Source: Siphonodentalium dalli
Lineage: Eukaryota; Mollusca; Scaphopoda; Gadilida; Siphonodentaliidae
Assembly: GCA_032622095.1 (NCBI GenBank)
Contig: CP136064.1
Location: 264,874,165 to 264,938,164 of the forward strand
Direction: 5' to 3'
DNA length: 64,000 nt
Below the pieces are notes generated by a model. It was not told the DNA's origin. It worked only from the letters and a program-made list of their open reading frames with translations, and searched no databases. Below are positions 11,705-21,939 of the stretch, one piece after another (the first letter of the stretch is position 1; every line of letters begins with the position of its first letter). The translations under genes and the position numbers were made by a program.

Positions 11705-14700
11705 TTAGGTGCTGTTCAATGTCTTCACGATTCTGCTAGAAAATAGCAAAAAATATGCTGTTTCAATGACTACATTGTCAATTGCTGGTGCCAACTCCAC
11801 TGGAATATGCACACAGGAGCCACCGAGGATAATCGCCATCAATTGTTGAAGCGACATGCTGTCCAGGAACATATACATTGGAATACCATATTTGTCAATA
11901 ATAAGGTTCCAATAATTATATCGCATCTGGATAATCGCATCCGAGCTACATGTCCAAATTACGTGCATCAATTCATTGTTGTATCTCGAACCACACTTAA
12001 GACACAGAACATTATTGTCATATGTAGTTTTATTGAGGAGTAAGGCCAGGTGTTTTAGTGCCACGGTGTGCGGACGATTTATACGCATTAATTCCCATAT
12101 GTTCCAGCTGTCCAGTGGATGCGGGTGACACTGTACCAACATAGCCAAGCTAGTCGTGGTACACGTAGAGTTGAACCACTCTGCACAATAGTTTTGTTCA
12201 ACGGCCTGGCGACTGTGTTTTTTCCAGATATCATCAGAAGGGAATATTCCGTTATCTAGGAAATCGGTGAGGAAATGTCTGAGGTTGTATCTGTCCAAGA
12301 TTCGAAAGATGTCAGCGACAAACCCGGAAAATATCCTACCGAATAAAGTATACTGGTATGTTTTGAATAGAAACAACCTGAGTGGAATTTGATGTCCAAT
12401 CGGCAGGTGGATTAGCTTCCCAAGAAAGGAGAGTTTTCTAATGTGAATTTCTCTTTCTATCGGCATCAACCCGAGGAGTCCCAAAGCGAGATGAGTTGGG
12501 GATCTGGTAGGCAGTGATTGGCTGTGCTTGACACATGTCCGATACGATCTCTCCAGTGTGAGTAGTGCGGATGCTTTGTCCATGGGAAACAACTCAGATC
12601 CATACATTGCTCGAGGAATAACTACGTTTTTCAAAAGTTTAGATAGCACAGACGGAGAACATGAATGCAGAATACGTTTGCCAGCTAGTCCGAAGTATGT
12701 GCTCCTCATTTTATGCGACATTTGCTTTGAGCGGATCGAGGTGATATCGAATTTTCCTTGAATTATGCCTAGGTGTGTGCATTCAGTAACCTATTCAATT
12801 GTGTGTTCTCCAAGTTTCCAGGTTCTTGAAATATCGTGTTGTCTTTCAGTTTCGTTAAATATAACGACTTTACTCTTTGTGTTAGAAAAATTGAAGCTCC
12901 ACTTCGTACTATATTCATGACATGTGGAGAGCATTTTGTCAAGACCAGCTTTAGTGAGTGAGATTATAGCGATGTCGTCTGTTGTTGTTGGGGCAGCACA
13001 TGTTATATTGAGAATAGTGAGACCTTCTGGTGAGTTGGCGAGTTGTTGAAGCAGTTCATTCACGTAGACCAGGTAGAAGAACGGGGAGCTTACGGCCCCC
13101 TGGCGGGTTCCTTGTGCGATTCGAATAGAGTTAGAAATATTTCCATTGCACACAACACGGCTACTGCAGTCTGCATGCATATCGCGGAAAATGCGCAACA
13201 GCTTTCCTCGAATTCCTAACTCATGGAGTTTGAATATAAGTCCTGCATGCCAGACGCGATCAAACGCCTTTTGAGAGTCCAAGTAACACACAAAAGCTCG
13301 AGATCCCATTTCCGATGCATAAGACACTGATTCCTGCATTATGAACGACGTCATCAAACAGCTCATATTCTTTTGGAAGCCGCTTTGAAGTTCATTGGGG
13401 AAATGTGATGTCACTGAACTAGAACTGACGCGGTTCATAAGAATTGCTTCAAGTATTTTGTACAAAACCGGAAGTAAAGTGATGGCACGGTAACTGTCAG
13501 GTAAATGCCGAGGTTTCGGGTCGCCCTTGAAGAAAGGTAATATGAGTCCAGTTTTCATATCTCGTGGTATGCTTTCTAGACTAAGAATGCCATTGTAAAA
13601 CGTACACAATAGATCAAGGAATGATTCAGGTGAGTGAAGCAAGTGTTCATTCACTATGTTGTCTATTCCACCAGCTTTGTTTCTGTTGAGGTGGCGAATA
13701 ACAGTGTTGATTTCCAATGCGGAAATAGGCTTGCACAAGAAAGAAGAGGAATAGTCTTGGTGCCCAGGATCTAGAATATCTCTCAACTGGTTATCTACAT
13801 GTTCTTCGAATGACGGCTCCTTGTGTGGAGATTTGGAATATAGATGAGAGAAGTAGTCCCTCCATCCCGAAAGAAGATCAAAGGGATCACGCACCATTTT
13901 ACCGTTGAATTCCATTTCCGACGTAGTTGCTTGTTTGGTGTTATCAGAATTGAGAAGCTTCCAGAAAGCTGTTTGGTCACGGATTGCAAAATTTTCAAGG
14001 TTATCACAAAGCTGTTGCTTCAGCTCACACGTTTCACGGCGTAGTACACGACGAAAGTTTCGCTTCGCATTCTTGTACATCATGTAAGTCGCCGATGCGG
14101 TGGAGTGTGACTTTCCGTCTTGAATCCATTTTTGTCGACAATCCATCGAATGATTACGAAGGAGACTCAGTTCTTCACTCCAGAATGGTTTGGCATATTT
14201 GACGAATTTCTTGCGCCCAACAGCGACATCCGCTGCGTTTAACAAAAGTTTGACAAGATCTTGATATAGGCGAGGCAGGTCTGCGATGCACGAAATTGGG
14301 CTGTTAAGCATCTGACAGTGTGAGTTTATAAATGAGTGATATTTTAAAACAGCGATGCGCTTCCAGTTGTAGAGTATCTTTCTGTGATGTTCGATTTCAG
14401 CCGTGTCGTTGTGGTAGTGTTTTGGTATTGTAAGCGAACATGTTACTGGGACATGACAAGACGTGTTGGTATGAGAGTCACTTAGTATTTGACATCGAAT
14501 GAGGAGGTCCTTGAATGAACATGGGATTACGATATGGTCCATCAGTGTTGGTGAGCCGACAGAACTGCAGGGAAAGAATGAGAATTGTCCACCTTCACAT
14601 TTCTCTGATAATGTTGTTGGTGTAGATTTCAGTCTTTCGAGGAATTCCGAGAACAACCGCCTGCGGACAGAATGGCCAGATGCTGGATTGTCAGATCGAG

Positions 14701-15172
14701 AGTCACCATAATGAACATTGAAATCACCAATGAGAACGACGTGTCCGTCATGTGCGTAGAAGTTTGTTACGTTCTCAAGCGACTCCAGTGTATCTTCGAA
14801 ATACGAGTCACTGTGACTTGTACTAGGTAGATAAACCTGTATAATGGTTAGGCGGAATCCAGCATTAAATGTAATCTGAACACCAATGAAACGTTGATTA
14901 TCGATGCTAATTGAGATACACAGTCTGAGCAACCTACGTTGGACAAGCAGGGCTACGCCATCCCTAGTGAAGCAGCCGCCCGTTTGAGTGCGAATCTCTC
15001 TGCCAGGTTTTGAAAAAGTCATATAATCGCCACATATCGATTCCAGGAAATGAAGATTGTTTTCGTTGAGCCAATGTTCAGAAAGGCCGATTACTCCATA
15101 TTGGCGAGAATTTATTATTTCACACAGATAGTCACTATTGGAGGTGACACCACTGTGTTCCAGGTAAGTATA
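11705..15172 (-). pseudogene. LINE ORF2: endonuclease and reverse transcriptase, one in-frame stop
   Basis: The frame is open from 15172 to 11705 (about 1155 codons) except for one TAG at 12791-12793. The diverged copy at 50-52 kb has a sense codon in this stretch, so the TAG looks like a single nonsense mutation. Order: APE-type endonuclease (about 15130-14400: Glu in GLSEHWL, GDFNVH, LMDHIV, NTSCHVPV); basic linker; RT (about 13710-12860: KAGGIDNIVNEHLL, LPDSYRAITLLPVLYKILEA, QSGFQKNMSC, FVCYLDSQKAFDRVWH, QGTRQGAVSSPF); then a C-terminal region with C-x2-C-x9-H-x4-C (CLKCGSRYNNELMHVIWTC). Two catalytic boxes are unusual: the RT YxDD box reads TTDD (12974-12985) and the endonuclease SDH reads SCH. 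No early ATG is seen; the first Met is at 15022, inside the endonuclease. The product would nick target DNA and copy the element RNA. Clade not assigned. Confidence 0.92.
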
Positions 15173-15203
15173 TTAAGTAACTGCTCCATGATTATGAATT
15201 GCG

Positions 15204-16802
15204 TTACGCTTGTGGTGGAGTCCGTCTCCACGGACGCCATGTGACACCAGCCGGGAGGAATCCATTCGACGTCAGAATTTCAACGTCTTTAGAGTGGATT
15301 ATGACTCTTGCGGATTGAGTTCCCATGATAGAGCTACGAAACAGTTTGACAAAAGTCGGAGTCACGCCTCTCGTTTGTAGATAGGCTCGAACGCTTTCCT
15401 CGGTAGATCTTGGTGAAATTTTCCCAAGATAAAATTTCTTTGTCCGCTTTGCGTTCCGGTTTACGACACCCATGAAACACTCAGAGTAATCGTTATCTAT
15501 TTTATGTTCAGGGAGGTCTTCAATACCATACGATTCATTTGCATCGGATATGTTTCTAACGGACTCATTTCGTCGCTGTTTGGGAAGAGAGTATCCACTA
15601 GTAGGTGACGTAGACTGAATGTTATCTTCATGATGAGAGCATTTCTTTAACGATGTGATGCTCAGATCTACGACTGACTCATCAGGCGAGTTTCGGTGAG
15701 CGTTCACAATGTTCTTGGCATCACCGTATTCGGGTTGGATATCGGTCGTATTATCAATCTGTTCACTCGATGGAATAGAACCCGATACACGGGATTCATA
15801 GGCTGCCGCAACTTGAGAATTTCGCTTCGGTGTTGACGTTAGTAAGGAATGATCATTCAATTGAGTAATGTACTCATCAACAGTAGTCAATGTGCCGTTG
15901 TCTCCTCTCGAGTGGCCCGAGTTGATACGATGTGACGATTTACCTTTTGGATCAGGTTGACGGGATCCAGTGTCGGCGACTAAGTTTTGGAAGAATGCTT
16001 CAAGAGATGCATGTTTGTCTTCGTGATAAGTTGACTGGCTGGCATTGTGCGACTTCCCCGCAGGATCAGCATATAACCATGAATTACTGATGTGTGCCCC
16101 TGACAGCACTTTCACGTGCGAGTTTACATAGCTGCAGAGGTCTTGGTATTTCCCCATCGTATTTGCAGCAAATAGTTCGAATACAGAACACATGTGTTTT
16201 TCCACATTGTCAACGTGGTTTTTAGTCTGATTTGACAAGGAGGCACATTTCTGTGAATTAGCGTTCAATCGTTGGTTGAGGGAATCAGATTTTACACACA
16301 TTTTTGAGAGAGACTTGAGTTTGTTGTCCATGGTCTTTCCAAGAGTGTCACGTTTCTCACTAAAGTCAGATATCTCATCCTTGATTTGCTTTAGTTGGGC
16401 TTTAAGATTGTCTATGCCCATGCATTTGTCACTTTGAATCCTTTCGAAGGCTAGATCCAAGGACGAGTGCTTGGACACTAAGCCATCGATTGCGGATGAA
16501 TTTGATGAAGACTTCTTCGATAGGGCGTCGACTGTTTTTTTCAGAGTGCAAACAGTCTCCGACATTTCCAGTTGCGTGCTTTTGATGGTCGTGAGTCCTG
16601 TATCTATTCCAGATAGCTTCTCGTGTATGATGGAGAACTCTGACCGATTGTTCGCTTTCATCAATGTGAGCTCAGTCAATGCGGAAGCAAGTTTCTCCTG
16701 AATACAAACAGCATTACACGGGCAGGTTGACCCAGGCGACTGGGTACTTTCAGGTGGTGCTGAATGTATACTGACACGTATTACATGGTCTGTATGATCC
16801 AT
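15204..16802 (-). CDS. LINE ORF1, coiled coil with C-terminal RNA-binding-like domain
   Basis: The frame is open to 16901, but its first ~33 residues come from AT-rich sequence and a dispersed repeat shared with 7033-7095, so the Met at 16802 (MDHTDHVIRV) is preferred, giving about 532 residues. A Cys cluster (CPCNAVC) is followed by a long heptad-rich region (ASALTELTLMKANNRSEFSI and onward to about residue 220) expected to form a coiled coil. A Ser/Asn-rich low-complexity middle follows. The last ~85 residues (RTKKFYLGKISPRSTEESVR ... GFLPAGVTWRPWR) match the small fold with a final P.GV..RP.R motif found at the end of many invertebrate LINE ORF1s. The likely role is binding element RNA into a particle. 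No frame damage is visible. Confidence 0.8.
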   Translation of the reverse strand: MDHTDHVIRVSIHSAPPESTQSPGSTCPCNAVCIQEKLASALTELTLMKANNRSEFSIIHEKLSGIDTGLTTIKSTQLEMSETVCTLKKTVDALSKKSSSNSSAIDGLVSKHSSLDLAFERIQSDKCMGIDNLKAQLKQIKDEISDFSEKRDTLGKTMDNKLKSLSKMCVKSDSLNQRLNANSQKCASLSNQTKNHVDNVEKHMCSVFELFAANTMGKYQDLCSYVNSHVKVLSGAHISNSWLYADPAGKSHNASQSTYHEDKHASLEAFFQNLVADTGSRQPDPKGKSSHRINSGHSRGDNGTLTTVDEYITQLNDHSLLTSTPKRNSQVAAAYESRVSGSIPSSEQIDNTTDIQPEYGDAKNIVNAHRNSPDESVVDLSITSLKKCSHHEDNIQSTSPTSGYSLPKQRRNESVRNISDANESYGIEDLPEHKIDNDYSECFMGVVNRNAKRTKKFYLGKISPRSTEESVRAYLQTRGVTPTFVKLFRSSIMGTQSARVIIHSKDVEILTSNGFLPAGVTWRPWRRTPPQA

Positions 16803-17089
16803 GTAAAACGACAAATACACGACATTTACAGAGATTACATGCATGTGTGTATCCACCCTTAATCTAAAAATAAAATAAAATAAAATAGTTAAATTAAACA
16901 ATTTGTTTCAATCAAAATGTTTAAACGATCAAAATTGCGCGATGTGCGCCGCAGGTAGTAGCTAATCCGACACTGAATTAAGGCTCAAAGGGAGCCTGTT
17001 TCAGCTAGTAAAGTATATTTGTGAAAAAGTTGGTATATTAGTCTGTTAATTGCACACACATGTGGCTGACACCAACTAGCTCTTATTTT

Positions 17090-18690
17090 CTTAATATCGT
17101 TGATGAAAATTTTAAAGAGGTTTGGGGATAAAGTGAACACATGTAGTACGCCTACTTTAGAGAGGGGGCCGTAATCCTATGCTTGTTTTTGTAACATAGT
17201 AACTCGAATCATACATTGATCTAATGAGGTCAAAGATTTGTCCAGATATGCCTATTTTTTTCTCCATTTTGAGCATTAAAAGCGACCTATCAACAGAGTC
17301 AAATGCTTTTCTGAAATCTATAAAGGCCACGTACAGAGGTTTTTTTATTTAGCATTGTTGCATTTATCCACGATTGTTTTCAACACAAAAGCGCTATCTG
17401 TTGTGCTCTTTCCTTCTCAAAAACCAAATTGATAATCACTTATTTCGTTTTCAAATAAAAACTTAGTAAGCCGTCTATTGATATTTTGTTAAACAATTTC
17501 CCTACCGCTGAACTTACTGCAATAGCCCTATAATTATTTGGGTCATTTCGATCACCTTTCTTGTAAATTAAACTAAGCACTGATCTACTCCAATCATTCG
17601 GATAGTACCCCGAAAAAAGTATGTGATTAAATAGTTTAAGTATTTCATCTATTAATAGCGGACCTATTGTTTTTATAAGTTCATTTGACACGTTATCCAG
17701 ACCTTTTGCCTTTCCATTTTTCAACTCCCAGATTGCTGTGATAATTTCTTCCACGGTGAACGGGGAATTATTTATGCGATATTTCAGAGCATTGTTGTTT
17801 TGGGGAACAGAATCTTGTATGTTCGTGATTGAATCTGGAGAATAAAGCTTGTTGAAAAAATCTACCGACTTTAAAATATGTTATTTGCTTCTGAATTCCG
17901 GACGTTTAACAGAGGACATGGCCCTTTGTTTGCTTTCTTCTATCCACTTAATTTTGAATCGCTGCTTAGTAAATTCATGTTTTCCTTTCTTTTCGCCATT
18001 TGCTTTTGTGCCATAATTGAAATGTGCAGCCAGTTGACAATGATCAGAACACTCACAGGGCAACTTAACACAAAAATAATTGACATCAGAAATATATCTG
18101 TCTGAGACGAGTATATGATCATCCACGCTAGCTCCATTGTATTGGTAACTGGTAAGATGTCCTAAATTGTCACCAATGATACGACCGATCAAAATTCGGA
18201 TACCGGTTTTAATGCAGAACTTCCGGTTCTGGCATTCAAATCACCGCCTACAATAATAAGATCTCCTCTCTGATATTCAATTTCACCAAATATATTTTCA
18301 TCTATTTCTCTTGATTCCAAGTAACTAGAATGTATTGGAGGTAAGTTGCAAGACACAAACACTATTGATTTACCGTTCAACTTGAATAATTCGCCCTGAA
18401 ACTCCACAATCAATTGAATTGTTTTGACAAAGCGCTTATAATTCTTACGAAAATAGAATGCAATACCCCCACGCCCGCAAGTTTGGCGAGTAAGTTGAAC
18501 AGACTCTTATCCCGGGATATCGATGTCATTCTTATCTTGATGCCATGTATCAATTAGTGTTAAGAAGTCATAATTTGTCAACTTAATTTTGAAATCATCG
18601 TCCAAGGACTTAATCCTTGCACATTCCACACGGAATAGTACACCTCGTTCATTTGGTGCGTATCATTTGATTGTGTCATTTTAAATATAT
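17090..18690 (-). pseudogene. second LINE relic: endonuclease and RT fragments, frame-broken
   Basis: Minus-strand pieces in element order. Endonuclease parts are at 18413-18189 (VFVSCNLPP, IIVGGDLNARTG) and 18192-17881 (ASVDDHILVSD, CECSDHCQLAAHF, so the canonical SDH is present). RT block 1-2 is at 17754-17440 (LKNGKAKGLDNVSNELIKTI, SVLSLIYKKGDRNDPNNYRA). Remnants at 17440-17090 read FIDFRKAFDSVDRSL and PNLFKIFIND with several stops. The GGDLNART and YKKGDRNDPNNYR motifs differ clearly from the 12-kb family, so this is another lineage; the 5.2-kb relic may be related. It has lost the YADD region and 3' end. Confidence 0.85.
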
Positions 18691-18766
18691 TGGTTACTAT
18701 GGCGAAGTTGAAATTGCGACTGAATAAGAGGATGAATAATTTCGGATTATAAATTCGGAAGCTCGA

Positions 18767-19167
18767 TTAACCCTTTACCCAACAAACCGGCCAAAACGGC
18801 CAAATAAAGCTGCAACAGCCTAAATTATCTTGGGTCTGTCTCAATAAAACCATACAAATATGGATATCATTGGAACCGGCTCATTGACCACATTGTGATA
18901 GTTACAGTTATGCCCTGTGCCAATGCATTATCTTATATATGCGAGTCGACCATAGGTCGCCTCGCATATATATAAGAGAATGCATTGGCCTAAAAAAAAT
19001 CTTTTTTTAACACTTTTTACCATTTTTTCTTACATTCTTTAACAATTTTATAATTTTTAATGTGTTAAGCCAATGCATTCTCTTATATATGCAAGGCGAC
19101 CTATGATCGACTCGCATATATAAGAGAATGCATTGGCACAGGGCCGTTCTGTTGGGTAAAGGGTTAA
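18767..19167. mobile_element. TTAA-flanked MITE carrying a double-hairpin core (copy A)
   Basis: Begins TTAACCCTTTACCCAACA and ends with its reverse complement TGTTGGGTAAAGGGTTAA. A TTAA target site and CCC-starting inverted repeats are the signature of piggyBac-type elements. The left end adds ~120 bp (AACCGGCCAAAACGGCCAAA...), then comes a core delimited by CCCTGTGCC / GGCACAGGG. The core holds two ~70-bp hairpins at 18919-18989 and 19069-19137, mutually inverted, each nearly palindromic around GTCGACC-ATA-GGTCGCC, with a T/A-rich 80-bp spacer. Copy B at 39931 is the same element in the opposite orientation. No coding capacity; movement would need a transposase supplied elsewhere. Confidence 0.9.
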
Positions 19168-19198
19168 TATAAAATAATATGTGACATCTGAAAATGAA

Positions 19199-19555
19199 TA
19201 GGAATCTTATGGAATCCTATTAGGGCCACTTGCTAATGGCGCTTTCGGTGCACTTTTTGTCGCTTTCGGCGCGCGCCGAAACATACCCTAATGGCGCACT
19301 TTTTGTCGCTTCCGGCGCGCGCCATTAGGGAGTGGACCGAATAGTATGCCTAATGGCGCTTTCGGCGCGCGCCGAAAGCGACAAAAAGTGCGCCATTAGT
19401 AACGCGCCGAAACATGCGCTAATATCGCACATTTTGTCGCTTTCGGCGCGCGCGCCGAAAGCGACAAAAAGTGCGCCGAAAGCGACAAATAGTGCGCCGT
19501 AACGGCGCATATTTTGTCGCTTTCGGTGCTTTCGGCGCGTTACTAATGGCGCACT
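19199..19555. repeat. GC-rich palindromic repeat (GCGCTTTCGGCGCG family)
   Basis: Tandem and inverted copies of phrases such as CTAATGGCGC, GCGCTTTCGGCGCG and GCGACAAAAAGTGCGCC. A perfect 24-bp palindrome centred on GGCGCGCGCC is at 19357-19380. Flanks contain CCTATTAGGGCCACTTGCTA. The same family with similar flanks occurs at about 53720-53990 and 54815-54915. GC content is far above the surroundings. Short open frames rich in CRAES/ARAES are by-products. Confidence 0.9.
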
Positions 19556-19914
19556 TAGAATCTATCTAACACCACAAAATCACAAACGTGCGATGAACAC
19601 TGTATAAGTATAATTGTGTCATACATTATTTTTCAATTAAAATAATTACTCTGTATATTGGATATAGCACTTGTCTGAACTAATTCATTTATAGCAACTC
19701 CACTGAATACTTTGATTAAAAGTAATTACTCTCAAAGTTAATGCATGCATTAGTTATAAGCAGAACTAACAAAGTCATTTCTGACTGTATAATCACTTCT
19801 ACAATTGACTAGCGTATACCATGCATATATTGACAAATACCTTACTAGTATTTTCGGAAGATAACATGATTTAAATATATATATATTTAAAAAAAAATCT
19901 AATTCATAACATAA

Positions 19915-20148
19915 TCAAATTGCATACCTATGAATACAATGTATAACACAATTCTTTTCATACGACTTATTGATCAATGTGTAAAGGCAAAACATCTCTA
20001 AGAGTTGTACACAAGCTTGATATCTGACGTTACATTTCTGTTTATTCTTTACGCATATCTGGATGTTGAGTGTTAGTCGATCTACCATTCCTTGCAAAGC
20101 TGATACCGTTGGAACGAAACGTATCACTGGCGTATCGTCCTCCGTCAA
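19915..20148 (-). CDS. hypothetical open frame downstream of an esterase-type ORF1 relic
   Basis: A 77-residue frame reading TEDDTPVIRFVPTVSALQGM then VDRLTLNIQICVKNKQK and ending in a hydrophobic/Cys segment. Composition is protein-like for the first ~45 residues, but no family is recognised. It lies just 3' of the SGNH relic on the same strand, so it may be the tail of that element or an unrelated exon. No clear splice sites were found. Confidence 0.25.
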   Translation of the reverse strand: MTEDDTPVIRFVPTVSALQGMVDRLTLNIQICVKNKQKCNVRYQACVQLLEMFCLYTLINKSYEKNCVIHCIHRYAI

Positions 20149-20299
20149 TTTTATTCTGTGACCCGATTCGATTTATTTATTACCTCCATTCCGGAGACAT
20201 AGTATATACAGAAATTACATTTAATATTTGTACATATGTGAATAGTTGATAATTATATACAGTTTATTTGCGCAGTTGCACATTGGTGTTCGGTTAGTG

Positions 20300-21010
20300 C
20301 TATTGGTTAGTGCCAATTATCGTGAAATGACGCCCGAGAAACATATCCGTTACGATCAGCGAATTTTGGAGAATGGTCGATGTATTAATCACATCCAAAA
20401 CTGAACAAAAATCCTTGTAGCACTCATTTGTTTGGAAAATCAGTCGGTTTGCACCAGCTCTGCTGGGCGTCGGTAAAACTGACGAAATGCATACGGTGGC
20501 CGAAGGAAATTTGTCCCTTATTGCAGTGACCACCGACTTAACTTTGACTGGCTCTGTTATAATCCCATGGCGGCATGAATTTATCCCGACGCGAATGGTA
20601 ACTTTATGTACATTTACATTGCTGTTCGATTTCATTATCCAATCCATGCATAAGTCCATCTAGCCTGAGACCGCCTATCGATACTATATTCACATACTCG
20701 TCTCGATTTGCTAATCGTCTCGCATTAAGATACCGCAGGACCGAATCTCCAATTAGCAGATGAACTTTCTTTGGTTGTCGCGAGTTTGAAGATTCCAAAA
20801 ACCTTAGTGTCCTTAATATGTGTAGGCCGTGCATGTGTCTCGCTGCGCCAAGTTTAGATCACTAAACATAGACTCTACTTCCTCGTGCTCATCTCCTGAT
20901 ACAGCAGTTTCCCGTTGATTTCCATCGTCTTCAAATTGACCATCCAAAACATCGAATTCTGCCCAAATTAGTTTGAAATGTTGACATTTATGGTGACTTC
21001 ATCTTCCTTG
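20300..21010 (-). pseudogene. broken LINE ORF1 with zinc-knuckle-like and SGNH-esterase domains
   Basis: Element order on the minus strand: a CGQGR..HHKCQ Cys/His cluster near 21010; an acidic stretch (FDVLDGQFEDDGNQRETAVS, GDEHEEVESMFSDL) at about 20960-20860; then an SGNH-hydrolase-like domain in two frames that join by a frameshift between 20659 and 20604. Block I is HLLIGDSVLRYLNARRL (Ser in GDS), the GxN block is VTIRVGINSCRHG, and the C-terminal His is in GRHFTIIG, but the usual Asp three residues before it is missing. Esterase-type ORF1 proteins are known from CR1-like LINEs. Inactive by frameshift. The coiled-coil part at 21377-21931 is probably its N-terminal half. Confidence 0.7.
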
Positions 21011-21142
21011 ACCACAAGTGCCATTATTCCCGATTAAGTTGACAGTTTTAGAAACATTTCCAATTTGCATTTTGGGAACTTAAGTTTGAATTTGAAGATT
21101 ATTTTCAGTTTGTGTTGATTTGCCTGCACATGTGTTCTTTTA

Positions 21143-21376
21143 TGACAGCCTGGTGTAATGCATCTTATATAGAGCTGGCGTCTTATGACAGCCTGGTGCA
21201 ATGCATCTTATATAGAGCTGGCGTCTCATGACAGCCTGGTGTAATGCATCTTATATAGAGCTGGCGTCTCATGACAGCCTGGTGTAATGCATCTTTTACT
21301 GAGCTGGCGTCTCATGACAGCCTGGTGTAATGCATCTTATATAGAGCTGGCGTCTTATGACAGCCTGGTGTAATGT
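21143..21376. repeat. 43-bp tandem repeat, 5.4 units
   Basis: Unit begins TGACAGCCTGGTGTAATGCA and ends AGAGCTGGCGTCTYA. Copies start at 21143, 21186, 21229, 21272, 21315 and 21358 (partial). Almost all units are identical, implying recent expansion. The unit length is not a multiple of three and it sits between the coiled-coil and esterase halves of the ORF1 relic, splitting that frame. Confidence 0.97.
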
Positions 21377-21931
21377 AATTTCGTTTTGTACTTATTGGCG
21401 TATCGTTTGTCGCTCCTAATGTCTTTAATGATTGTTTCTTCCTCTACTTTAGCTGCCAACTTTGCATTTTGCCCATGTAAAGTTTTAATTTCAGTCTCTA
21501 GCTTATCTATTCTCTCATTGAGTCGCGATTCTACACTCAATAGGTGAAATTTCATTTCCTCGATCAGAGTTGGTAGCTGGGCCCGAGCTACAAACTCTGA
21601 TTGAGGAAATGAATTTTTTTAATCGAAATGATGCTGAAGCATCCGTATACGATATTCGTTTCTGACTTATACGTCTTCTTGGAGTAATGAAACTGACACC
21701 ACCTCGCGATTTCTTTAACGAAAGTTGACCTTTCTGAGATATCGGAGATTCCGTTAAGAGCGCAGATGTAGAGTGAGAATTCATAAGCTCATCCGAAGTA
21801 TACAGGCCGTGTTGGACGGATACGTCAAGTCCTTCTGTGTTCATGACAAATTCCTCAAAGTTAGCACAATGATGAATCACTCCATTATCTAGCCACCAAT
21901 CTACACTTAACTTCGATCCTTGTATCATCAC
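21377..21931 (-). pseudogene. N-terminal half of the ORF1 relic, with coiled coil
   Basis: Frame 21931-21515 gives a 138-residue Ser/Arg-rich segment (KSRGGVSFITPRRRISQKRI). A frame change near 21560 leads to LPTLIEEMKFHLLSVESRLN, ERIDKLETEIKTLHGQNAKL, a clear heptad pattern ending near 21400. A short inverted repeat at 21567-21615 (CCTCAATCAGAGTTTGTAGC against CTACCAACTCTGATCGAGG) lies at the frame change and may have caused it. Domain order with 20300-21010 (coiled coil, Cys/His knuckle, esterase) fits an ORF1 protein. Confidence 0.6.
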
Positions 21932-21939
21932 TATGTTAT

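Larger units (their letters stand above)
11690..16860 (-). mobile_element. nearly full-length two-ORF non-LTR retrotransposon (LINE copy 1)
   Basis: Minus strand, 5' to 3': ORF1 (coiled coil plus a C-terminal RNA-binding-like domain), then ORF2 (endonuclease, reverse transcriptase, C-terminal zinc-knuckle domain). The two ORFs are about 30 bp apart. Only about 30 bp separate the ORF2 stop from the inverted repeat ending at 11677, so the 3' UTR is short or truncated, and no poly(A) tail is obvious. The 5' edge near 16860 is followed by AAATAAAATAAAATAAAAT. Diverged copies of the family are at 49950-52222 and 61430-62597, on the same strand. Confidence 0.9.

Noticed and set aside
15158-15170. 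Plus-strand CCAGGTAAGTA as a splice donor
   Set aside because: It lies in the minus-strand LINE between ORF1 and ORF2 with no plus-strand coding sequence next to it.
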